From assembly GCF_037975245.1 (NCBI RefSeq), contig NC_092566.1:3846001-3910000 (forward strand): DNA of 64,000 nt, in the 5' to 3' direction. The position numbers were made by a program, and so were the translations under genes. This DNA comes from Apostichopus japonicus. Its lineage: Eukaryota; Echinodermata; Holothuroidea; Aspidochirotida; Stichopodidae. Of this stretch, positions 36,214 to 48,182 are shown piece after piece. Each line of letters starts with the position of its first letter. Position 1 is the first letter of the stretch. The notes below the pieces were generated by a model. The model had not been told where the DNA came from, ran no database searches, and saw only the letters and a list, made by a program, of their open reading frames with translations.

Positions 36214-38794
36214 AAAATATAATAAAATAAAATAAGCAGGATGTGAAATTTTTTATGAAAATGCTAGTTGAAATTTTCTTAAGATAATATTTTTTATCCT
36301 TGCAGGTACAGTACTTGACACCCTTGGATAGCCAGGGAATTTTGACCTCCAATGCTGAGAAAATAAACACCTGGATGTCAGACTGGAGGAGTTAAACTTC
36401 AAACTGTGAAGGCCAAGGGAGAAAAAATGATGGGCGGGGAAGGCCACATCTAGCATCGCTATCAGGGGAAGTTTCGACAAATTTAAGCCTGTGAATCTAG
36501 TATAATTTTACATTTAAACCTTGTTCCATATTCAGCTTGAAATTTCAAGAATCTGTTTCCAAAATATATTTTAAGAAGAAATCATCTCTAAATGCCAACA
36601 AATGTTATCATAACCTTACCACCAACAGTTTCCGGAAGGATTTTGGTACAAAGGTACCACCTTTTATATAATCCCCCAAATTATGAAAAGGTCCAATTGA
36701 CCTTTTGAAATATGACTCATACAAAAGACATTCAGGAATCAAATAATATTATTTCATGTTCCTGAAACTTTGATTAAACAGTTGTGTCAACATGAGTTCC
36801 TTCTGGCCTTTCTGCGTCTTCTTTAAATGGGAGAAAATTGGGTTAATAAGCGATCTTAAATGTCACAAGTGAGGAAGGAGTAGGGTAGCAAACAAACCAT
36901 GAAAGGATGCTAAAGTTTAAGCAATGGGCGACTATTTTGGTACCCTTTGGGACAATCTTGTCTGGCTGTAAAATGACTCAGGTGCCACAGAAAAGATTAT
37001 TGGCTTTCATGTTATTTTTTGGATAAATTGTTCCAAAATGTATCATCATCTAACAGATACAGCAGAACATAAAAAATTATTTTCATCCACTTGGCAACAT
37101 TTTCCTTGAAACTTATATCATGAAAATAGACAAATTTTAAGCAAACTTTGATTACAGGCAATTTATAACAATTACCAAATAAGTTGATGAGCTGACTAGT
37201 TCGTTAGCGTATAAATATAGAGTTGTTTGTTGGTGTAAACATATTGCCCTGAAATGGCTCTTTCTTTGTTTTCTCCTTCCTTTTTTTCTTCCTTTCCTTT
37301 ATTTTAATTTTTTCTTTTCCTTCTTATAAATTTTGCAATATGAAATAACTATTGCAAATTTTACAGACGTTTCTTTTTTGGCTGAATCTTTTCTTGAACT
37401 GTTATCAAACTCCTGGCATTTTGAGTTATATTAAACATTAGTCTCTTTCGAAATTTAACCTGAAATACGACAGTCAAGAGGTATGAAGTATTGTACCTGT
37501 GATGTCTTGAATTCCAACGTTGTCACTTGAGTTTCATTAGCGCGGTTAGAAAATATCATAAAGTTTAAATGAAGTTTGATTTTGTTTTCAGAATATATTT
37601 TACGACAGTGTTGGTGACTAGAACTTTATAACTACTGACCGTTAATCTCAAATTAACTTCAGTTTGACAAACACTCGAAACAGATTTCTTACAAATTAGC
37701 AATGTCAAGTGGCAATTTCTCAACACTTGTACCCTTTCATGAAGACGCATCATCAAAGGGTTTCTCTTTTGTCCAAGATAAGCCAACTGAACTACTGAAT
37801 TACTTTACAAAGGTTTGATCAAATTTAAAGCGTAACTTTACAATGTTTATTAAAACCAATAATTGAATTATGCAAATATGAAATTGGTATATCAAATAAT
37901 ACAACTGGACAATCAACCAGTAGCTTAAAGCCATAAATTGTACTTCACCTCTTGTTACTAACAACCTTAACTCCATTTATGATATTAATGATAATACACA
38001 TGACCTTTGCCATAACCATTCCACAGATAATGCAAAAGCCAGATGAGATATTATACTTGACCAAAACACACTGTGAGTATCTAAGCATGTGTGTTGCTCT
38101 CTTCTATAAACAGAAACAGAATATCTATGTCAAAATATCTCTACTATGATTACCAAACCAAAATGATAATAATGTGAGGAAACAGGTTAGCAATAAAAGA
38201 CAAGAAATATAGTACCCTATGAGTTACTATCAAGATTCTATATTTACTACAAAAAGTACAACTTTCCTTTCTAAGGAGAAACTAGTCCCCATGCCTCTTC
38301 CCTTCTCCTTTCCCCAATCCTAAACATTATTTCACCACACCTATCTCCTTTGGTAGCACTAATATCAGACAATCATCGATACAACTAAGTATGAACACAT
38401 AATGTTTCATCAATGTAACCAAAAAACACTAAATTTGTGGGACACAACCCTTTTCTGTCTTGCAATAAATGGTTAATAACTGGCCAATCAGGAGCGACAA
38501 CACAGAGGTCTCTTTGTTAGATTGTGGGGTATCTAATTATACGTTACTATATAATACGTATATATATTTATAAATATATCCCATATGAACAAAACTAAAA
38601 CAGAAGATCGTACTTAATTGGAGATTGTAGATAACCACATTCCTATTTGATTGCTGGTGCCAAATTAAGTCGGCCTAAGTGCTCACCCATACTACCGTAA
38701 ATGGTTTTCAATAAACCCGAAACCATTTTTTAACAATTAAGCCCATGTGGAATGGGTATGTAAGAGTACTTACTCGTTGAACCAGCCATAATTA
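36214..38794. other. Unassigned non-coding stretch
   Basis: No gene was recognised. It holds a T-rich stretch at 37264-37320 and AT-rich sequence throughout. An open frame at 37565-37786 has no domain or splice support. Confidence 0.45.
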
Positions 38795-38824
38795 GTGGGG
38801 ATTAATTGGGGTTAATTAATCCAC
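38795..38824. promoter_or_regulatory. Palindromic cluster of TAATCC/GGATTA and TAATTAAT sites
   Basis: GTGGGGATTAATT and AATTAATCCAC face each other across GGGGTT. The arms are inverse copies of each other apart from one extra base. Each arm holds an Otx/bicoid-type core (GGATTA or TAATCC) and a homeodomain TAAT core. Chance is possible in AT-rich DNA, but the exact arms make it a fair candidate binding site. Confidence 0.35.
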
Positions 38825-40677
38825 TTATTAAAGGTCACTATAGCTGCTACCATTTTGGACAGTTGGTACAAGAAAGCTGCGGTATATTCTCATTTTTCTT
38901 ACAACAACAAGAAATCAAGATTAGATTTATGACATATTTCATTTTTCTTTATGACTATAGATCTAACCTAATTTACATATGTAAATCTGGGTGGTTGTTC
39001 GTGTCATAAAGTCGTTAGGGTAACTACCAACTGGAGCAACTCTCAAGAGAGGGACAATATACTTCATACAATTTATGCTACAGACCATGATCCTGTTACT
39101 TGAGTGCAAAGCATTTTAATCTGATAGAAAAGTGCAAATTTTAAAGTTTAATCTGAGTAAAGGCTTAACCATTGTGCACCCCCACCCTCCCCCACCCCTG
39201 GATAATCAGAGTGCTATAAGGTTGCAAAGGCTTGTAAGTACCAAAGATCTACTCTCATCATCATCAAATTAACACTTGCTTTCGAAACTGTCAATGTCAA
39301 ACACAGAATTGTATCTCCATCCTGCTGCTAATGTGGCTTCACTCACTTTCAATTTTTTTTCTTATTTATATCCTTCCTTTTCCATCCCATTTTTTTTTCC
39401 ATCAACCAAGGGGACAAATCATCCTGGGTGGGATTTTATTACAAGAAAATACATCTTTTCTAAAAAATCATGTCCAGAAGGAACGACCTCTGTGAGCAGC
39501 ACTCAAAACGGCCAACTTGACAGACACAAGGGGGTGACTCTTTGTCACCCAGTCAGCAGAAAACTGAAAACCCTTACCTTTGAGTTTCATCAAACACAGT
39601 GGGTAATCTGGTAGTCATTTCGTACTAATAATCAGCCCTTCTGCAAACACCAGAGGTCCTTACAGCCACAAAAGAGGACTTGCAGACTGACTTTTGAGTT
39701 GGGAAGTCAACACACGATACATATTCAGCCACATGACTGTAGCTCTTATTACATAGAACACTATGCAAGAAAAACAACCTAGATTTTGTAACAGTTCAAA
39801 GCTACTACTACCTTCAGGGTTAATGTTTTGAATTTATTGAACAATTACAACCTGGGCAAAGATTTGTAGTTAGTAAAACAGAGGTTGTTTTTTAAAGCAG
39901 TCCAAGCAAGATAAAACAGCATAATCTGTTCCCTTCTCACAACATCGGAAGAGTTTTACCAAATGTACTAGGCGCTTATCCCATGTCAGTGCAAATTCAA
40001 CAAAACCAAGGCAACCCCTATGTATTGAGTTAGATCATAGCAGATCTAATTAACAATTTTAACATATTGCAGTAATTAAACCTATCGGATTTGGTTAAGT
40101 AGGAGAGGCTAAGAGGTAAATCTTGGTTATACCAACAAAGCTAACTTTCACAGAATAAATTTACTGTTCAAAGTTTGTGACATATTTTCTAAAGCTCTGC
40201 ATTTATCTCTCTCATTGAATAGTATAGTTCCAATGTAGACAACGTCTATACATCTTTTACACTTGTATAGCAACTTGACCACTTTGTATAGCATTTGGCA
40301 ATGTGACGCTGAATATATTATTCCCTGAATTGTAGTCTACATATTATTGCAGTTACTGACAGGGATTTTTAATGGTGGCAACACCCCCCCCCCATTCACA
40401 CCCTACCCATTTGTCTAACGTTGCTACCCTGTCGATTGTTCTCAAGACAACACACATGACATATTGTACTATGGAATGCCAAAAACAGAGCTGTCGCATC
40501 ATACTTTCACTACAAGTGCTCTGAAGTATATGAAATGAAAGTATACAGTCTATAAAAACATTCTCCCAACTTGGTCTTCTATGGATAAGTTGCAATTCTA
40601 CTGACAATCACTATCTTGAATAGAACATTTCTCATCTGGTAAAATGGTGACTTCCAGCGTTCCTTACTTCTAGCATT
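38825..40677. other. Unassigned non-coding stretch
   Basis: No gene, RNA or repeat was recognised. A 112-codon plus-strand frame at 39276-39614 has no domain and passes through low-complexity T-rich sequence. Confidence 0.45.
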
Positions 40678-40805
40678 TCTCCCATCCACCCTCCCTCCCC
40701 CTCCCTCCCTCTCCCTCCACCTCCCTCCCCTCCCTCCCCCTCCCTCTCCCTCCACCTCCCTCCCCTCCCTCTCCCTTTCTCTCCCTCTTCCTGTCCCTTC
40801 TCCCT
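40678..40805. repeat. 128 bp polypyrimidine block with internal duplication
   Basis: It is almost only C and T on the plus strand (isolated A and G), built from CCCTCC and CCCTCT words. A CTCCCTCCACCTCCCTCCCC segment occurs twice about 37 bp apart. Mirror-symmetric pyrimidine tracts of this length can form intramolecular triplex DNA, and the G-rich strand has runs fit for quadruplex formation. Confidence 0.85.
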
Positions 40806-43800
40806 GGTCACTTCACTTGCAATTCAGAATTGCTATGGTCTACTACTTCTCACAACTTTGCATAATTTGAGGATTAAAGGAGCACATTGCGTCTAAGTAT
40901 CACCCCAAAGTGACGCCTGCATACCATCAAATGTGATCTTTACACTGCTCCAAACATGTACCAAACATATTTTGCGTGAGAATCATCTCGAATCTTACAA
41001 AACTTAGCAAAAAGGATTAACAAAATGCTAAAACGTGTGGCTCAGTTATGCCTAGTAGTATAGGCCTAGTACATCAATGTACGTATACAATGAGCATAAC
41101 AGGCGGTTTGTTTTTGTCTGACGATAGAGATGATCTGATTGGTTGATTTTAAAATATGAATAAGAAAGGTGTGGTCTGCATGCAAAACTGTTTGGGCCAA
41201 CAAAATTGTCAATTACGAAAAGGTAAGTTACTCATCAATTGGGGTTCGCCAAGTAAACATTCTATCACAGTAATCTCTCTTTCATCACTCGCAAGTTGCT
41301 GATATGTAGATGAGTGTTAAGTGCGAATGGAATGCTAAAAATTCCAGATAAACGCAATACATGGACCTATAAAGGCATCCTTGTATCGTAACACCTTGCA
41401 ACAAGTTTATGTAAATACAGGTGTTCTTTTCATCATTGTTCATCACTGCAGAGGTTTTTGTTTGTAAACATCGGTTGTTGTTTCTTCGCAAAAGACTGAC
41501 TGTATATCTTGTAAATCCAAAACAGAGAAAGGTCTTTATTTACGACAAACAAATTTTTTGCTATAAACCTGACTAACTCTCAACAGCATCCAGACAGGGC
41601 TGACAGCTAGTTAATTACGGTGAAGGCTCCAGAAGTTGATAAATGAGATTGTAAAAGTGTCTTGAATTTAAACAATTGAGAAGAAGTTAGCACAACTTGA
41701 AACAGAAAATAATTCCTTCCAACAGACAGATGAAGGGGTCACTTTTAACTCTTTAAGTGTGGGCTTTGCAACTTCTTGACCAAAGGAAACCCTTCAGCTA
41801 ATTCTGTAATGGGAATATCAAAATAGATACCATGTTAATTAAAGAAAATTAGTATTAAATTGAATTATTAAAAAAAATAGAAGAAAATTGACGCGAAGGT
41901 CTCTATAATTTACTTTTGAATTTTTACAATCACTAAAAAGAAGTAAACTACAGTTATTGGATAATTGCAGCCAATTCACATTCTGAAAAGACATTGGACC
42001 ATGCCATTATTTTATCGGTAATAATTATAAGAGAAATGCCCCTTTAAATCTTGCCCATAAATCAAGCATAGGAAGCTAATAGACAGAGAGGATGCACACA
42101 TACAAAAGGCCTACTTCTATCCCCATAAAGTGTTCAGATAACTTAAGCACTGACCTCATCAAACTAGTATATCAGGAACTATAATCTCTCAGGAATACAG
42201 GACCGTTTCTCAATTGAATTCCTTGGCAAAGGTTACAAGCATTCTTGTATAGTAAGACCAATGGGATAATTGAGCTAGTTTTAGGTCAGTTTATTAAACT
42301 GTGTGAATTGTCTTGTATGTCAATTCCCTGGCAGACTACCCCCAGTCATGTCCATTCAGTGTTACCAATGAGAGCCATGTGTTAACAGGAAGCCCTATGG
42401 ACCTGTAGGCCCATTACTAAATCACTATGTGAAATGTAGGGCAGGTTCCTTGGTCACAAAGAAGCATTTTGGAGATTTTAGGGTTCAATTTCCGACCAGC
42501 TACACAAAGAAAATTCCAGTTTCTAACTTTATAATCCAGGTTGAATAATCCAAGATCTGTAAGGTTTTTTCAAGTTGGTAAAACAAAAACTCAAATGAGT
42601 TTAAGTTGATTTAGGTCAACTGAGCTCTGACATAGATAATAAAGCATGTACAGTTCCAAGAAAATAAAGAAGTTAATATATCTTGTGAAAAGTGTTTAAC
42701 TGCATTTCGTAACCTTCTACTCTATACAAAATCCTATCTGCTTCACTACCTTATGTAATATATTCAGGCCAGGATTCATAAAAGTTTATCTAGCAGTTGA
42801 ATATCCCAAAGACCACTGTCGCTATAAAACTAGGCAATATGAAATAACTGAGAAATGTTCTCACATCATTTTACGAACCAATGCGTGACTAATGGATGTC
42901 ATGGCCTTACATGTGACCTTTGACCTTCTCCCAACACCAAAAGCAAGGATTATCTGAAACAATTAGACTCTTCTGTCCTCCGAATTGACAGCTTGACTTA
43001 GGAATTAACAGTACTGAATGATCTTGTCAGTTTAAGCGATGGAGGTGAGATCCATGGGCTGTTTATTCAGACTCAAAGAAATAATAATATTACAAATCCC
43101 TGATGACTAACACCATGTGCAGACTGTAGGAAGAAGACCGAGAGAGAATTTATCAGTAGACATCAACTGTAAGATGTAATATGTCTGTGAGAGCATAGAC
43201 AACATTGTACACTCTATAAGACATTGGTGACACAGTGATGATGGTACTGGGTATAAGTTTAAGTAACACTGAAACTTTCTCATCATTTGCACATTTATGA
43301 TTATAATGCAGACCAAACCAGAGCCATCTGCACAAGAGAAGGACTGAGAATGGGGGGTGGGAGAGCGAGCACTAGGGGGCTGGGGATGGACTCCTCAAGT
43401 CTATGTTTTCAACCTACGTAGGTTTACATCTTACTACATAAACAAATGGAATTTATCCCAAGACATATCTAGGACTTTCTGAAAATTTAATATGTCACTC
43501 TGAGCTGTACATACCAGCTTTGTGCAAAAATGCAAAGAGAAAAATTAGATAGCTTTGTCAGATTAGAAGATCAAATATTAAATAAAAGGAAAGAAAAGAA
43601 AAGAGACTGCTAACAAATGTTAGAACTCCTAAACTGTTACAAACAAATAAAAAATAATACAAATATTTCATATGGAAAGTTTGCAGAGGTTTCCCTGAAG
43701 GTTTCTCAACCTTTGGAAAAGTTATGGTTTCCATATGGTTGGAAGTTATTAAGACATTTTAGGATCACTAATGACTATCTCTTCATTGCCAAAGAACATC

Positions 43801-44039
43801 TGCATAATACAGTTACAGAATTTGACTTCCGAAGAATCAGCGATACCACTCTTATCATCATAGGAGGTCTCTGAATAGGCTGGACTACCAAGTCTACCAG
43901 ATGTGTTTTGACCGGCCAAGATGTATGGAAATTGAATAACAATGGCAAGGTATTTGAAGGAAAAACAGAACAAAATATTAGTTAATTATGAAATACCAGC
44001 ACAAGAAGCATGGCCTGAAATCAAACTGAAACCCCACCA
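40806..44039. other. Unassigned non-coding stretch
   Basis: No gene was recognised. A perfect direct repeat of TGACCT spaced by one base lies at 42914-42926. A weak tRNA B-box-like string lies at about 42483 without a convincing A box. Confidence 0.45.
42914..42926 (-). promoter_or_regulatory. DR1 nuclear-receptor element
   Basis: TGACCT T TGACCT is, on the minus strand, AGGTCA A AGGTCA, the ideal DR1 site bound by HNF4, RXR and PPAR-class receptors. A near copy (TGACCT T TGACCA) lies at 44565-44577. The sequence match is certain; use is unknown. Confidence 0.4.
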
Positions 44040-44165
44040 ACACTTACTGGCTTGGTTATTTACGAATGATGATACTAACATGACTCCTAAACTCTGATAA
44101 CAATTGGTAACTTTCTTGCACTGCACTGCACCCCCAATGACCCTCCTTCCAAATCTAGAATTACG
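44040..44165 (-). repeat. Diverged CAGGTAAG-family copy
   Basis: GGCTTGGTTATTTACGAATG, AACAATTGGTAACTTTCTTG, GCACCCCCAATGACCCTCC and TTCCAAATCTAGAATTACGA follow the order of the minus-oriented copies at 17.7 and 18.6 kb. The donor-like core is lost. Confidence 0.55.
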
Positions 44166-47100
44166 ACTTTGCTTGTCTGGTCCATACAATTGCACTCCGA
44201 TCTACCAACTAAATATATAAATATTGACATTTTAGGAAAGCAAGGGACAAAAAATATATTTGCAAATTCAAAATATCCAACTTGAAAACCGTCTAACCCT
44301 CAGGCTAAAAACAGTGTTTGATGTAAACAACAGAGTGCATTCCATGTACTACATGAATTACCACAGTATGTTAAACAAATACCTGTCATCAATGTACCCT
44401 GATGTAAGCATATTTCAAATTATTTCCACATGTATCAGGTCAAGCGTGTTGACATTATATACATACACATACATACACAGTAATTCATACTTTCATCAAA
44501 GACTGCTCATTTATACCTGGTACCCCTTCCCTCCATTTTCTACCAACCCATTTGGAACTGACTTTGACCTTTGACCAATACAAAATCAGACCTGACCTTC
44601 TTCAGCTCACTGCAACTTCTGTTCCTCTAATCATGAAGGTAAACCAGTTTTTACCTCCATGCTCTAATAGAATAAGATGTTACATACCTGCTACCTAATA
44701 CCTATCACCACAGAAACTGTTACTATCAAATTCTTTGCACAGAATCCATTTAGCTCAGCCACAAAACTGTCAACCAAAGATTAAATGGAGAGTGTCACCT
44801 TGGGGCAATGAAATCAATTGGAACAATGACTGTCTATGTCCTCAAACAGAGGTCAATGGCTGAAAATGTTTGGTCTGCATACCATGTGTAATTTAACAAA
44901 TTGATTACACCATTATTGTACTTCCTAGCTTAGTGAAAGATTTCAAATTCCTTCTATCTTTTTCTTCCCCCCTTTTTTTTCCGCTCTATAGTTCAATTCA
45001 GATGGTTGCTATTATGTGTAAAGAGAGACAGCTTTCTTCAGGTGATCTTTGTACAGATTGGTTTCTCTTGAAGCTGCCTAGAAGTAAGTTTACGTAGACC
45101 TATGTGAATGTTATCCATCATGAAAGATTAATAACTTCCATCCTATGCAAACATGTTACATCACGTATCGCCGAGGTTTATAGCCACCCATTACATTTTG
45201 GCTCAATTGCTTTCAACTGAATACAAAAAATATAGTTGGACCGGCTACCTTTCATATGCATAAGTGCTGTCAATATAGATGACTTTAATGTAAAAATACA
45301 AGTTTTCTGGTGAAAATTTTGGTGAAAACTTAAACATACTGACAAAACAATGTTCAAACATTGTACATCAAACCCCCCCCCCTCTCCCGCCCGAGATAAA
45401 GAGACCCTTAACATTTTGGCTCAATTGTTTGTCAGTCATATCCGACTCGTGAATATGACATACTTGGATTTCAGCTACCATTCTATATGTAAGTGTGTTA
45501 AATTCCTCACATATAGATTGCTTTACTGTAAAAATGCCAAGTTTTCTTTATTTTGGGAAAATTTTAACATAATAAAAGAATAATGCTGAGAGGTAACTGG
45601 AGAGAAATGAAAGGATGTTTGTAACCAAGTTTGAGTATCATTGAACTGAACAACAAATCATATTGCCAAACTTTAATGCAAAAACAATCTTTTTGGGACA
45701 AAGATCTTTTTTCATGTCTCAGGGAACATGATATTCCCTTGAGTTTTTAACACAAAGTATTTAATGTCAAAGGTTAAGAGTATGATTGATATTGACAAAC
45801 ATGAAACACACATGAGCAGATAACATAAACCCTTCCAGACAAAATCAGGTGACATTAAATAACATTCTCCAGTGGAAAATAGACTTTATTCAAAGTTGTC
45901 AGTGGTCTCAGATCTTTTTATATGTGTTCAAAACTTGGTGAGTCACACACCCTTCCAAGTGATGGATGGTAGTGTAGGTCAAGATTACAGGTGAAGCAGA
46001 AGAAAGATTCAAGATGGAACAAGGGGGAGAACAATGGAATCTTTTGTTCTTTTCTCATTCAAGTGCTTAATTGTTCCAACATGGATCACAATTTGCTGAT
46101 GAACCTCTCAGTTATATATATCTTGAAGAAAAAAGAATTATTATGAGACTGTTTAATACCAACTGAAGAGCTGCTTGGAGAGAAAATTCTTTCTACAAAA
46201 AGGATTTATAAGTTACTCCCTTTTAAATTGTTGGAGTAATTTAAAATTAACTTCGTAAAGTAGAGCAAAGCAGAAGTTTCAACCTTTTCTACTGCTTTTT
46301 GTGTATTGCACGGAAGGTATCATCCGTAATTCACTTAACAACTTAAATAATGGTCTTTTTTTATTCAAATCTAGTTTATGCATATTGTGCCTGACATTTT
46401 AGTCATCATAGCAGGATATTCTTCAAAGGCAAACTGAAATGTAAACAGATTAAGGAAAAACAAGTCTAACTGAATCAAACTTGCAAACATTACACAATAC
46501 TTCTACAAAGGAGGAAATCACTTTGAATTCATCATAAAGTCTTTAATGGATCCTGTGCTCTTTCAGTATCCATGGCAGTCATTACGTTTTCTTATCCTCT
46601 TATCTACTCCCATCCTCCCGCATCAGCTCTATTTTGCTTTCCTCTGACCTCTTCCAACTTCTACTCTCCTGCCTCCAACCAGCTCCTCCCAGTCCATCCT
46701 TGAACCACTGCCGCTCACCTCACCCCCCCTCCACCCCCACCACCTGCCCTTCAATGTCAGAACTGACCTAAAAGTTTCTTCAATCAAATTGCAGTATTCC
46801 TTCTGAGTCAAATCTGCATTGGTACAAATAAATATTACAAAAATATATTTTATCTGAGAATATGACTGAAAATTTGCCTACAAATTTGACATTTCTTAAG
46901 CTGCACTGCAGGCAGTTAGCATTCCACTATTCTTAGATCTGAGGTTTTAAACTTGACCCAACCCCATATGGACCAAAATCACTTTATCACAACAGTTTAT
47001 AATCACAGTTTGATTTCTATATTGCCACTGGGGTGGATAAAACTGCGAATATCTGTCAGAAAGAGATGTTGTTCTAAGATCAAATTAATATCTGGGTATG

Positions 47101-47441
47101 TTAAACAAACTTTGATAACTGCTTCGGTTTAGCTGGTGGCGCCAGAAGTGTCCTATCAACCAAGACCTCTTACTACTTACACAAGTTCATGTTCTAATGA
47201 CCTTGTTAACAACAAATACTGGTGGTCGTTAGGAGAAAAAATTTAAACATCCCCCAGGTTCTATAAAAATGGACAATTTTGAATAAACATTTACATGAGA
47301 TTGTTTTTTCTTCTTCTTTTCAGGTTTCTTGGCACTATGAATGGCTGTTTATCCTATGGGCCCTTCATTACCATATATATACATTGCACTTACACTCCAC
47401 AGCTTCTGGTACTTCATTCTAATAGTAAAGGATTATAGAGA
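44166..47441. other. Unassigned non-coding stretch
   Basis: No gene was recognised. A diverged pair of segments near 45175-45345 and 45400-45560 (TTTGGCTCAATTG, CATATG or TATATG, TTTAYTGTAAAAAT, AAATTTT blocks) suggests an old local duplication of about 225 bp. Confidence 0.45.
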
Positions 47442-48182
47442 CACTTTATTGTACAAACACTTCACTTAATGAGCACTTTAATGTTCACACATTTTATTCT
47501 CCTAACACTTCACTGTGTAAACACTTCATTTTATGAGCACTTCCTTATACAGCCACTTTACTCTATCTGCACTTCACTATACAACCACTTCAATTTTTGA
47601 GCACTTTAGTATACAGTCACTTTACTCTATATACACTTCTCTGAATAATCACTTCACATTTTGAGCACTTCATTGTCCAATCCCTTTCTTGCATTTCATT
47701 GTATAATCAATTCACTTCATAAGCACTTAGTTTATAGTCACTTTACTCAATCTGCACTTCTCTGTACAATCACTTCCATTTTTGAGCACTTCATTGTCCA
47801 ATCACTTTAATCTATCTGCACTTCACTGTATAATCACTTCATTCATAAGCATTTAGTTTATAGTCACTTTACTCAATCTGCACTTCACTTTTTGAGCACT
47901 TCATTGTCCAATCACTTTACTCTATCTGCAGTTCACTGTATAATCACTTCACTTCATAAGCACTTAGTTTATAGTCACTTTACTCAATCTGCACTTCACT
48001 GAATCACTGTATATTCAATTCATTTCATGAGCACTTTAATGTATAGGCACTTTAATATATCTGCACTTCATCAATTTATTCCATGAGCACTTCATTGTCC
48101 AATCACTTTAATCTGATCTGCACTTCTCCATACAATCACATATCATACATACTTTGTTGTATTGGCACTTTACTGGTCAACA
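47442..48182. repeat. 16 bp minisatellite, about 46 units, 64 bp higher-order period
   Basis: The stretch divides almost completely into 16-mers that start CACTT: for example CACTTCACTGTATAAT, CACTTCACTTCATAAG, CACTTAGTTTATAGT (15) and CACTTTACTCAATCTG. These four types recur in the same order, giving a 64 bp higher-order repeat, clearest between 47700 and 48010. Units at both edges are more diverged. It is non-coding and interrupted by stops in all frames. Confidence 0.92.

Noticed and set aside
35943-36370. Frames with long Cys-Val or Thr-His runs
   Set aside because: These are translations of the (CA)n microsatellite.
39276-39614. 112-codon plus-strand open frame
   Set aside because: Passes through T-rich low-complexity sequence and shows no domain or conserved pattern.
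39840-39862. C-x2-C-x-C pattern on the minus strand
   Set aside because: The frame lacks the Trp and later cysteines and ends at a stop shortly after.
42470-42510. tRNA B-box-like GGTTCAATTTCC
   Set aside because: No convincing A box at the right distance and no cloverleaf.
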